Source: Voacanga thouarsii (Eukaryota > Streptophyta > Magnoliopsida > Gentianales > Apocynaceae). Taken from it: a DNA stretch of 64,000 bases. Made by a program: the position numbers and the translations under genes. The notes beneath the pieces are model-generated. The model ran no database searches, had not been told where the DNA came from, and was given only the letters and a program-made list of their open reading frames with translations. The stretch lies in NCBI GenBank assembly GCA_026120185.1, contig JANUWF010001783.1:9858001-9922000 (forward strand). The letters are read 5' to 3'. This document shows, piece by piece, positions 34,746 through 44,640 of this stretch; within the stretch, counting starts at the first letter, position 1; every line of letters starts with the position of its first letter.

Positions 34746-35999
34746 TGATAGATAAAGATAAAATTATGAGGGTAAAACCTCTAAGATATAATGAAGAAGA
34801 TCAAAAAGAATATAATATACAATTAAAAGAATTATCAGATGCACATCTAATACGAGATAGCCATTCTCCTCATGGTTCTCCAGCTTTTATTGTAAGGAAA
34901 CATGCTGAAATTATTAGAGGAAAAGCAAGAGTGGTTATAAATTATAAAAAATTAGATGATAATATTGTTTTTGATGGCTATTTTCTACCTCATAAAGAAA
35001 GTTTAATAAACTAGACAAATAGAAAATAATCAACGTATACAAATAAAAAATCAAAAGGTTTAAATATATTATCCATTTTTCTTTGGAATATTTGAGCCGC
35101 ATTTTTTTAATCCAAAGGGCATAACTAACTATTCATATTGTCCTTGAGGAGTGGAAAAAGATGTATACTTAATACTATCTGGTTCCATTCTAATTTTCCA
35201 AAATCCACTTTTACAATCAAATTTAGATTGTATTATGTGATTTATGTATTAAGAATGGATTAGCTTTATCTGAGAAGAAGGCTAAATTAATTCAAGAAAA
35301 GATAGAATTTTTAGAAATGATGATTGATAGTAAGGGAATAGAATTACAACATCATATTTTGGAGAAATTAAGTAATTTTTTAGATAAATTAATTGATAAA
35401 AAACAAGTTCAAAGATTTTTAGGAATTTTGAATTATACCTCAGATTTTATAGAAAATCTTGCTAAATTAAAACAACCTTTACAAAATTTACTAAAACAAA
35501 ATAAGTTATTTAGTTTTGATTCTACATTAGAAAATCATGTTAAGAAAATTAAACAAATATGTAGTACTTTACCAAAGTTACAATTGCCTGCAGAAACAAA
35601 TAACTTAATTTTAGAAACTGATGCCTCTGAAAATTATTGGAGTGGAATTTTGAAAAAGAAAGATAAAGATAAAGAATTAATATATAGATATTGTTCAGGA
35701 ACTTTCAATGATACACAAAAAAGATACCACATTAATGAAAAAGAGTTATTAGCTGTTGTTAAGAGTTATCAGAAGTTTTATTACTTTCTTTTACCAAAAA
35801 GTTTTTTTTTTTTTTGTTAAGAACTGATAATACACAAGTAAAAGCCTTTATAGGAAATAATTTGCCCTCTAAACCTGAATATAAGAGATTGATCAGATGG
35901 CAAACTTTATTAGCTGAATATCAATTTGATATTGAGATTATAAAATCTAAAAAAAATGTTTTAGCAGATTACTTGATTAGAGAACATGGTATCTGAATC
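34745..35999 (+). pseudogene. Viral block 4: reverse transcriptase and RNase H, with an internal inversion
   Basis: The first part (34745-35014) has the reverse transcriptase finger region (ARVVINYKKLDDN, FLPHKESLIN). The last part (35230-35999) has the thumb (QRFLGILNYTSDFIENL), the RNase H start LETDASENYWSG, HINEKELLAV and the RNase H end ADYLIREHG. Between them, 35025-35228 matches the palm region but in reverse orientation, so the YVDD active-site segment is lost from this frame. Confidence 0.8.
35025..35228 (-). pseudogene. Inverted reverse transcriptase palm segment inside block 4
   Basis: About 200 bases here are collinear with the minus-strand sequence at about 31010-31170, although the flanking viral sequence is on the plus strand. 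It is a local inversion or a patch copied from the opposite-strand block. Confidence 0.7.
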
Positions 36000-36237
36000 A
36001 GCACGATATTATTACGCTCTTCAAGAGTTAATTACTCCTGGATGCTATCATTACTTCAAAGGGACAGTTGATATTGTAGAGACTATAGATCAATGCTATG
36101 CTTATCTTGATATTGTTGATTATGAACTCAGAAAACTCAGGAGATATCGCCCACGGTCTTATCTCGTGTACATTAATCAAGCTAAGAAAGACTTGATCTG
36201 GCAAAGGTATTTTGAAATAAAATCTAATATTTGAATA
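35986..36237 (+). CDS. Viral block 4: 82-codon frame after RNase H
   Basis: The open frame starts MVSESARYYYALQELITPG and overlaps the end of RNase H by 14 bases. It is rich in Tyr and aromatic residues. Caulimovirids often have a short frame here, but no family can be named. Confidence 0.5.
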
Positions 36238-36262
36238 GATATATCTTTATGTTTATTTTAGG

Positions 36263-36526
36263 ATGGCCAATTCTAAACAAAGGATTTTTAAATTCTTAGA
36301 AGACATGGAAAATCATATTCTGAGCATACAAGATAATATCTTTGACATCATTGATATTGCACAGCTTTCAGGTACGACGGAAGAAGTTACAGATGTATTA
36401 ATGTATGAGAGTAAAATGATAAAGATTAGAATAAATAATTTCGAAATGAATAATAAGTTACTTAAAACTATCATAGAAAAGTTAGAAATAAAAGATATGA
36501 GATCTTACTCTAAAGACCCATAGAAA
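36263..36526 (+). CDS. Viral block 4: 86-codon frame of unknown function
   Basis: It is the equivalent of the minus-strand frame at 29654-29926, starting MANSKQRIFKFLEDMEN. The two copies are similar by eye over nearly their full length. Confidence 0.5.
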
Positions 36527-36543
36527 GAAAAAGAGGAGGAAAT

Positions 36544-37380
36544 TTGTCCTTGACCTTGAAGGAGAAATTGACAATCTTCCCTGAAAAAATTCCCTCAAAG
36601 ATACTTCCAGTCGTGGAGATACAACAACAGATAATGAGAGAACTATACAGTCTCTCTAATATTGAAAATAGATACTTGGATTTTACTGGAGTATATCGAA
36701 GGATAAATTATTTACAGGATTCTTCTCCCAAGGAGATAAGATATTGGTATGATTTTGGTGCATCAATTTAATATTTCTTTCTCCACCAAACTTTTTAGAA
36801 ATATCCCAGTTACCTTTTTGGGTATAAGAAAGGGTTAAAGATTTCTTTCTTCACAATCCCACAGTTACTTTAAATGATATATTATACTTGAAATTTGTAT
36901 CTGCTGGACTGGATTTCTTTGAAGATGAAAGATATCTAGCATTCCATTTCATCTAAGTTGGGAAACCTTATCCCTACTCAATCTAGTCTGATAATAAAAA
37001 AGAATATCGAAGATTTGAAGAAACATATATTCATTACAAAAGGGCAATTGGGATAAGAGTTGTATTACAAAATATGGAAAGTGCCTTCAAGAAAGGATTC
37101 TACACATATGGAGGAAATAAAATGCATTCTTCTATCATGATTAGTTCTGCCAAAAAGACTCCTCCAAGTGAAGAAAAATGTTTACAGACAAAGATAAAAT
37201 TCCTCAAAAAAAGAATTATTCAATCAATTCCTCTGGCACAAGCTAAAATATACAAGTTCAGAAATCATGAAGGTGGCATTTGTCCGGCCTGCACATAAAA
37301 AAGCAGTGGGTCCAGTGAAAGTGATAGGCACTCAGAACAATCAGAGACCACTAAGACTCCACTACTTAGTGCTTACGATG
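36544..37380 (+). pseudogene. Viral block 4: transactivator-like frame, broken
   Basis: The segment is collinear with the 251-codon frame at 28799-29554 but is split by stops at about 36770 and by frame changes until about 37074, where reading resumes as SAFKKGFYTYGG. Confidence 0.6.
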
Positions 37381-37384
37381 ATGA

Positions 37385-37965
37385 ATGAAGACAGCTGGAA
37401 GATAATGCAAAGACTGATACGAATAATTGAAAGAAGACAAATGACTCAGCAAAAGGACAATTGACTCTGCATAGATAATTGAAAGAAGACAAATGACTCA
37501 CGGAGTAGAGGCAACCATGATTAAGTACTTTGAAAATGATTTCTTAAATGTATTAGAATAGATTTTGAAATCCATCAGACATCCTACTCTCTATAAATGT
37601 GTATAGAAATGAGAAGCAGAAGGACAAAAGATCCTTAACCCAACCTTAGAATACTCTTTGTATCACTACTCTCTTGTAAAATATTATGGAATAAAATCTC
37701 TTTTGAGTATCACAACTCGAGCCAAAGTTATTAACTTTTATATCTTTAGAACTTAAAAGTCTTACTTTGCTTTCTTACCTTAAGCTTTGTACGCCGAAAG
37801 TAGGAAACGACCCCAATGCTGTACTTTGTAATACTGAAGGAGCCCAGGGAAGTTACCTGTTTGCAGACATAGGCAGGTTGGGGCTAAAATGCTTGGTAAA
37901 AGTCCTAAGGTATGCTCGGTATTATCAAGGTCAAAGAGAAGTTCAGGTATGGAAGCATGAATATA
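37385..37965 (+). promoter_or_regulatory. Viral block 4: pararetroviral promoter, poly(A) signal and partial leader
   Basis: A TATA box (TATAAATG, 37592-37599) is followed by AATAAA (37690-37695). The leader then matches the other two copies until GAAGCATGA at about 37960, where TA-rich repeat begins. The primer-binding site is not included. Confidence 0.7.
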
Positions 37966-38245
37966 TAATGTACATATATACATATACATACATATTCATA
38001 CAAATTAATATATATACATACATATATACATTTTATTTATGTTAGTATGTGTGTGTCTATATATTAATATATATATATTTATTTATTTATATACATATTT
38101 ACATAATAATATATATACATTTATATACATATATACTTAATAATATTATATTTATATTATATATATAAATATTTCAACTTAACAATGTCTTTTCGTGCAT
38201 TCTACTATTTCAACACATATTATATATATATATATATAAAATCAA
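37966..38245. repeat. TA-rich array right of the viral cluster
   Basis: ATATACATATA-type units mirror the array at 23690-24200, so the viral cluster is bounded by TA-rich DNA on both sides within CACTA-1. Confidence 0.75.
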
Positions 38246-38274
38246 ATTAACTTTAAAATTTTTTAAAGTTTTTT

Positions 38275-39107
38275 TTAGATTAGTGACGGATTTGTGAGGG
38301 ATTAGGGTTTTGAAACCCTAATTCCTCGCAAATTCGTCGCAATTAGCGACAGTTTTGCAATGACTTTTACAAGTCGTTGCTAATTTGCGAGGATTTTTTT
38401 TTAAAAAAAAAATCTTAAAAAATTAAATTTATTGAGCCATCGCAAATTCGTCATAATTAGTGAGGGTTTTGTGATGATTTTTTTGAAAATCTTAAAAAAA
38501 TAAATTTATTATCGAGCCGATGCAAAACTGTCGCTAATTTGTGAGGGTTTTGCGATGGTTCTTTTAAAAATCTTTAAAAAAATTAAATTTATTATCGAGC
38601 CATCACAAGTTCATCACAATTAGCGAGGGTTTTGTAACGGTTTTTTTAATTATTTAGTGTTAAGTATAATTATCAAAAGCCGTCACTAAACTATTACTAA
38701 TTTGTGAGGGTTTTGCGACAGTTTTTTAATTACTTAGTTTTAATATATTATTACAACATTCCGTCGCTAATCCATCGTAATTTGAGAGGGTTTTATGATG
38801 GTTTCTTTGAAAATTATAAAAAAAATTAAATTTATTATCGAGTCGTAGCAAATCCATTGTAATTTGCGAGGATTTTTTTTAATTATCTAGTTTTAATTTA
38901 TAATTACAAAATTTTGTCGCAAAATTGTTGCTAATTTGCGAGGGTTTTGTGGATATTATATTGAGCCGTCATAAATTCGTTGCAATTAGTGAGGATTTTG
39001 CAATAGTCGTCACAATTAGCGAGAGTTTTATAATAGCTGTCGCAAATAGTGATGGTCATATAACGGTCGCAAATTTTTCGCCCCAAAATGTAAATTTTCC
39101 TATAGTG
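38275..39107. repeat. CACTA-1 right subterminal tandem repeats
   Basis: Units of about 80-110 bases recur, each with GCGAGGGTTTTGCGATGG, a T-rich stretch, AAATTTATTATCGAGCC and CATCACAAATTCGTC-type sequence. The motif GTCGCTAATTTGCGAGGG is shared with the left end. This is the usual structure of a CACTA sub-end. Confidence 0.7.
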
Positions 39108-39316
39108 TACCATATACAACCTAACATACAAGAGAAATATAATATCATTGAATCGTTGGCTATTCTTATTTTTTTGTTTTCATTTCTTAGAGAATTCAAG
39201 AAATATAGGTGGAAGTTTCAAAGTAAAACTCTACAACTCTCTCAATCATGCACTTTGACAATCTACAACTTTATCCCTTTTATCCTTTTAAAATTTGAAA
39301 CTCTTAGCATATTGTA

Positions 39317-40465
39317 GGCTTAATTCCTCATTTAGTCTTTGACCTTAATTTTTTTTGACATAGTTGGTCCCTAAATTTTGTTTTTAACTTTTTAGGTTCC
39401 TGAACTTTAATTTTTTGACATAGTTTGTTCTTAAACTTTATTTTTAACTTTTTAGGTCCCTTAATATTTTTATTTAGACACACTTGGTCTTTTTGCTAAA
39501 TTTTTTTTAGTCATTTTACAAGTAAATATAAATTTTCTTGACTATTAATTTTATAAAGAATTTGAAATTTATTGACATGTTTATATCTTTATATTAAAGA
39601 AAAAATCAATAAATACATGACAAGTAGGACGATCAATTCGGACTTGTAAATTAATTTGGTTAAATTTAAGTTAGACTCGACTTCAAAAATAAAAAAATTG
39701 GCTTGAGCTTAGCCCAACCAAACTCACAAATGTTAAGTTTGAACTTGGCTCCAATATAAAATGTGAGTTCGTGCTGGTTGAAAATAATTTAAAAAATATA
39801 AAATTTTAACTCATATATAATAATATAAATACACACAATTAAAATGTAGTTTTATATAATTGTCTATTACAATAAAAATGAAAATGAAAAAATATCATAT
39901 AAAAGATCAATTTTTAGTTATTACATAATAATAGTTTTATAATGAAATTCTACAATAATGTGAAAAAAATAAAATATAGAATTATTATACTAAAAAAAGG
40001 TTTAATAAGCATATATTTTGATAATCAATAACTAATAAAATGAATGCGATTGTTTAGTTTAATATTGTAGTCTTAAATTTTATTAAAATTTGTAGAGATA
40101 GAAAATGATTTTGCAATAGTTTTATAGTTATTTTTAAAATTAATAATATCTTTATAATTTCATATATTTTTAAAAAAGAAAACTCTTTTATTATCAACTT
40201 ATCATTATTCGGACTGAACAGACTGCGTTAGAGTTAATTTGAATCCATTTAGAGTGGGTAAATAATAATATTTTTAAAGGACCAAGTGTGTCGAAGTAAA
40301 AATATTAAGAGTTCTAAAAAGTTAAAAATAAAGTTTAGGGAACAACTATGTCCAAAAAAAAAATATATATATATATTTAGGAATATAAAAAATTAAAAAT
40401 AAAATTTGGGGACCAACAATATCAAAAAAAAAAAAAAATTCAGAAACTAAATACAGAATTAAGCC
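39317..40465. mobile_element. Non-autonomous Mutator-like element (MULE)
   Basis: The ends are GGCTTAATTC and GAATTAAGCC, and the terminal inverted repeats extend for about 175 bases with interruptions (shared TTGGTCCCTAAATTTT, TTTTTAACTTTTTAGG, ACACACTTGGTC). A perfect 10-base duplication GCATATTGTA flanks it (39307-39316 and 40466-40475). Long TIRs with a 9-11 base duplication are characteristic of MULEs. No transposase is encoded. Confidence 0.88.
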
Positions 40466-40475
40466 GCATATTGTA

Positions 40476-42128
40476 CCTCTTTTTCTTCTTATTTGTAAAT
40501 TATACAATATTTACAAATTGAAAGGAAATTACTTATTATAGTAAATTCCATTGAACTGAACGTGAATTATACTTGAGTACTAATAAGATTGAAATGCCTT
40601 GAATTAGTTAAATGTGCTGTAAAAATAGATTTAATATTTCAATATATTTGTATACGACACATTAAAAGTTGCATATGCCCCACAAAAACTGTAAATATCA
40701 AGGCAAACACATACAATGTACCGGTTTTGCCAGCCAAAAAATAGAAGGCCCCAAGAAGCATCAACTAAAACCAACATTAGTGTTAGACTTTCTGAAAACC
40801 CTGCAGAACTTAGGGTTATGTTTGAAGTGATTGGTTGGTTATGTAAATGAAGGCATTTTAGGTTAAACTAGATCAATATTAATCTATTGAGGATCAATTT
40901 TACGAGAGGTGGGTTGATAGTCTTTATGCTGAATGCTGCTCAATTTTAAAATTCATTGGTATGAGGCTTGCTAAAAAATGGTTTATGTCATTCCTTGTAG
41001 AAGATCATGACCGGGTTTAACAACTGTATCATATTGATTCTTCACATTCCGATTAATATCTATTTGTTTAGAAACTAAGCACTTCTAATTTTCTCCAGAA
41101 ATTAATGCACTAATTTTATTTTTTTTTTCATTTCTAGAATTCTTAGTCAATTCTAGTTTAGGATGGACATGACTTGTTTTCAATATTAGTATATATATAC
41201 ATATGCAGTTGTTTCTCTTATCTATTTTCAAAGAGAGAGGAGTTGAAAAGTGAAGAAATTAGCGAAGAAATGGGTGATTCATTGATTCATATTCACTGGA
41301 AAGTTGAAATATCATCAGAGTTTTTTTTTCTTTTTCCATAAAACTGGCCATTTTGAACTTGATTCCTCTTTTCTCATCAATCACTTTTTATTTTGCTTTT
41401 TGTTATGAAATCAATTATCCAAATCGGTGATTTCAAGAAAGTCCAACAGGCAAGATGTTTCAATTTGAGGCAAGTTATAAAGTGATACCTTTTACTACTT
41501 TGACAAAGATAGAAAGAAAAAAAAAAAAAAAAAGAAATGGAAGGAAAACATAATGTGTAGGTCAGAATGACAAGATTTTTTAATTTTTCTTAATTTCTTC
41601 CCTATATTACTTTGTTTTCCTCCCCCAGAATAATTGGTTTTGAAACAGCTAAATTTATATATCAAAAGTGAAAATTCATTTCTATAAAAAAAAAAGGAGA
41701 AATTTGTTGCCTCTATGTTCATCAAGATCACCGAATTATGAATGAACTATGATATGACAAAACACATGTATACATATTTCAATTAATTTGCTAGGACTAT
41801 ATCATGAAAGTTTTGCAGTGTACAATATAGAGTGAATTTTAAGCAATTTGAATCTTTGGTGATGATTCATAAACTACATAACCCAAGAAAGTTCAACTCT
41901 CCAATTTTGCAGTTAAAAGCGAATGAAGCATTATAATGCGAAGAACACCGAGGAATAGAGTCATGATTAAAATAATTCCATCTTTCTTAATTGATATAGT
42001 TAACTGACGAATAGGGTACTATTCCATAATATGGTAATAGATGGTTCATTGCTTTGTCTTCCACATGTATATAGAAATGGATTACAATATTAAGGGTTCA
42101 ATTTATGAACAGCCTTGACAAGTTTTGT
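40476..42128. other. Intergenic region, no gene seen
   Basis: AT-rich sequence without a recognisable frame. Poly(A) runs occur near 41517-41534. The 3' end of cysteine-rich peptide gene B lies at its right border. Confidence 0.5.
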
Positions 42129-42594
42129 TTAAGAGAGGAGTCTATGACATTGTCCTTGACAGTCCTTTCTGGTATCATAACAACGTTGCTCATTAGGGGC
42201 TCCATACACACAGCACCACATAAATTCACCATTAAATGGAGCCTCCAGTACACAGCCATATCCTTTTACTCGTTTTTCAACTTCATATGCATTGGTGATC
42301 TTCACATCATCATTTCTGATGTATTTTGCCTTCACCTCGTATCCCTTAGCAACCCTGCAACTGACTCTGATCCCAGCACCTGCTAATTAAAAGAAAACAC
42401 AAAATATATGCGAAAAGTTGAACTATCAAATTAGGGGTATGGAACATGAAGAAAATACGGCATACATATAAAATAAGAGAGATTAATTGAAATTTGCAGT
42501 AGTGCCTTGTTGAATACTTACAGTCATGGACAGGAAAGAGGGAGAGAGCGATGAGACAAAATGCAATGGCATACTTTGCACAAGGATTAATCAT
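42129..42594 (-). CDS. Secreted cysteine-rich peptide B (ESF1-like)
   Basis: Two exons: 42594-42522 (73 bases, phase-1 donor GTAAGTATTC) and 42379-42129, giving 107 residues. The N-terminus (MINPCAKYAIAFCLIALSLFPVHD) is a signal peptide, likely cut near residue 24. The C-terminal part has C, then MWCC, then C, DC and C (FMWCCVYGAPNEQRC, KDCQGQCH), in the same order as gene A. Exon 1 is exactly as long as in gene A and the intron has the same phase, so the two are paralogues. The Cys pattern resembles EMBRYO SURROUNDING FACTOR 1-like peptides. That family name is an inference. Confidence 0.78.
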
Positions 42595-42646
42595 AATTGT
42601 TTAATTGTTTAAGGATCTTGTTAAGTAATGAGAAGGAAGACGATTT

Positions 42647-42655
42647 TTTTATATA
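42647..42655 (-). promoter_or_regulatory. TATA box of cysteine-rich peptide gene B
   Basis: The minus strand reads TATATAAAA about 53-61 bases upstream of the start codon, close to the spacing seen for gene A. Confidence 0.5.
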
Positions 42656-43371
42656 CAAGTATATACGGTTAGTGTGTAATTTTGCCAGCTCATGTTATTC
42701 TTGTTTCCCCCTTTTCCTCCGAAGACATTTGATTCACATTCTTTTTCTCTCTCTCTTTCCTCCTTAAAACTTCTGTTGCTTCCGGATATGATGGTGCAAG
42801 CTTGAAGGCCTAATAGTTTGCATGCAGTTTAGATGGTTCATATATTGAGTTTTAGACGGATATGACATTTTCCCCTGCCTAATATCGAGTTCAAGAGGAA
42901 CAATGTTTTCCTTTTATTTTTTTGGCTATAATTCTCAAAGGTATTCCAACAGGGATGGAAAAAGAGGTGGATATTAGTTACACAGATAAATTTTTAACTA
43001 GATTTCTCCTGATAAAATAATTTTTACTAATGAATTCTGCTGATTCCTTACATATTTCTTTGAAGAAATGTGTTATAGATATCCAAGATGTAAACGTGAA
43101 AAAAAAAAGAAAAAAAGGAAAAAAAATGGAAAAGGAGACAAAAGAAACTATGGAATTAAAAGATTTTGCAGGCTGCAGCCATTGAATTTCAACTCAACGA
43201 GTGTTGGATTTGTACTTAAGGATATTAGGATTCAGACTCTGATTTCCCCTAAAAGTTAATAGAAGATAAATGAAAGATGAGTATTTGTATAATCAAATTA
43301 TTGTTTTTTTCTTTGACTGTTACAGAAAATTTCAAATCAAGATTCAAAACTACCTCAAGCTTCTCACTAGC
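42656..43371. other. Intergenic region upstream of peptide gene B
   Basis: Presumed promoter of gene B (minus strand) and AT-rich DNA; no other gene recognised. A purine-rich A/G run lies at about 43098-43140. Confidence 0.4.
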
Positions 43372-43593
43372 ATGAAGAATCTCGTTGGCACTCATCAGTA
43401 CAATGGATACTCTCTCTTGCGGAGAATAGGTCAGCTGAGCTCTGCATCAGGCATCAGTGCATTTTGCCAGTACCAAAACAAAGCCACTGCCACTATCACT
43501 CCACTTCAAAAATATTCTAACCATTCTGTTGGCCAAGATTTAAACTCAATCCAATCATCAGGGCATGAGGAAATAAAGAACCCCTTCCACTGA
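43372..43593 (+). CDS. Unrecognised 73-codon frame with a mitochondrial-presequence-like start
   Basis: From the ATG at 43372 the frame reads MKNLVGTHQYNGYSLLRRIG, then a Ser/Ala-rich stretch and many Gln, Asn and Thr, and ends at TGA. The open frame extends upstream to 43270. Few acidic residues, with Arg and Ser near the start, would suit an organelle-targeting peptide. It may be the first exon of a gene or a captured gene fragment. No downstream exon was found before the repeats begin. Confidence 0.3.
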   Translation: MKNLVGTHQYNGYSLLRRIGQLSSASGISAFCQYQNKATATITPLQKYSNHSVGQDLNSIQSSGHEEIKNPFH

Positions 43594-44640
43594 AAATGGC
43601 CCTTCAAGCCAATTTGAGTTACATGAAACTTATATTACTTCATAACTTGTTATGAATAGTGAAATTACCAAAACACAATTACCATGAGCTAAAAGTTCAA
43701 GAACCAAGCTAATTTAAGGCTTAAATTTTGAACCTATCTATCAGATGTAATTAATGAAAAGCCTAGCTGTAACACCCCACTACTATGAAACCCGAAGAGG
43801 ATCGGAGATGTTGCCTTGTCTGGAGGATTAGGGATCTTTATAATTAGGTGAAATGGATAAAGTATAAAACTCAACACAAAAGGAATACATCACATCAAAT
43901 CTTAAAACAAGGTTTTGGAAACAAAATTTAAAGCGTACAAAACCAAATCCAAGACTTAAATGAACAATGTCTAAAATAAACAAGTATCTTCTCAATCACA
44001 AATAAATAACAAAAGTATCGAAACTTGGACATCACTCATCTCTAATAAATGCCACCTCAAGTCTAGTACCTCTTGAAATATGATAGAGAAAATTGTGTGT
44101 GAAAAGAATTCTCAGTAAGTCTTGTGTGTGCAAATGGAACAATTTTAGAAATTCTTTCGTGATACAATTTTAAATAGTTAATAGAAAGCTTTTGCAAGTC
44201 ATCAATTAAATAAATCCTTAGTGGTTTCAAGTTTTGTAAATAGTCCACAAGATGAATAGCTTGAATCCGGATAATCAAAATAGACATATTTCAATAACTA
44301 AACTACTCGTATCATAATAACATAATTTCACAATTGTACAGTCATGAAACCCTGCATCATGACGAGGTATTGTGAAATCCTGCATCACAGTGAAGTGGAT
44401 GATTGACCCATTGGGGGAATACTCCTCCATCTTCCACTCCAAACTAACCGGTTGTCTAGCTCTGGTCAATAGTCTTATGTAGACCATATTGCTAGCGTGG
44501 ACTGGCCTGACTTACTAATACTATGGAGTCTCATCCTGAAAGAGTTCATCTCCCAGAGGTGGCCTCCTACTGGGAGACTAGCCATAACTCTCAGAGACTT
44601 AGTACTAGAAGCCTACACTAACTGAGTACTCAACAAATCA
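43594..44640. other. Region left of CACTA-2, possible LTR remnant
   Basis: No gene is seen. TGTAACACCCC at about 43768 resembles the outer edge of many plant Ty3/gypsy LTRs, but no partner end or duplication was found. The TCA duplication of CACTA-2 ends the region (44638-44640). Confidence 0.35.

Larger units (their letters stand above)
24203..37965. mobile_element. Endogenous caulimovirid (pararetrovirus) cluster, rearranged
   Basis: Four blocks of one viral family are joined here: plus strand 24203-26640, minus strand 26690-33545, minus strand 33546-34230, and plus strand 34236-37965. Together they encode all the parts of a caulimovirid: capsid protein with zinc knuckle, 30K movement protein, aspartic protease, reverse transcriptase, RNase H and further frames, plus three copies of a promoter/leader region. 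No integrase and no LTRs are present. Capsid sequence precedes the movement protein, which precedes the protease. That order is known from cavemoviruses and solendoviruses, rather than caulimoviruses proper. All blocks carry stops, frameshifts or rearrangements, so this is a decayed integrated copy and not an active virus. Confidence 0.88.
23099..39107. mobile_element. CACTA-1: large CACTA-type DNA transposon with viral insert
   Basis: The left end reads CACTACCCGAAAAATTAC. The right end, reverse-complemented, reads CACTATAGGAAAATTTAC. The same 3 bases, TAC, flank both ends (23096-23098 and 39108-39110), as expected for a CACTA/EnSpm insertion. Both sub-ends carry many short variants of GTCGCAAA, GCGACGG and GAGGGTTTTGCGACGG, typical of CACTA subterminal arrays. 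No transposase-like frame was found, so it is non-autonomous. Nearly all of its interior, about 24.2-38.0 kb, is endogenous caulimovirid sequence. The 3-base duplication alone could be chance (1 in 64); TIR orientation and shared subterminal motifs make the call stronger. Confidence 0.68.

Noticed and set aside
24203..37965. The viral cluster as a Ty3/gypsy retrotransposon
   Set aside because: No LTRs and no integrase were found, while a 30K movement protein, capsid knuckle and pararetroviral promoter/leader are present.
37767..38045. A 92-codon plus-strand frame
   Set aside because: It lies in the non-coding viral leader and runs into TA repeats; the homologous leaders do not keep the frame.
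23099..39107. CACTA-1 as an autonomous element
   Set aside because: No frame resembles a CACTA transposase; all long frames in the interior are viral.
43768..44640. A Ty3/gypsy solo LTR starting at TGTAACACCCC
   Set aside because: Only one edge resembles an LTR. No matching second edge or flanking duplication was found, even after mentally removing CACTA-2.
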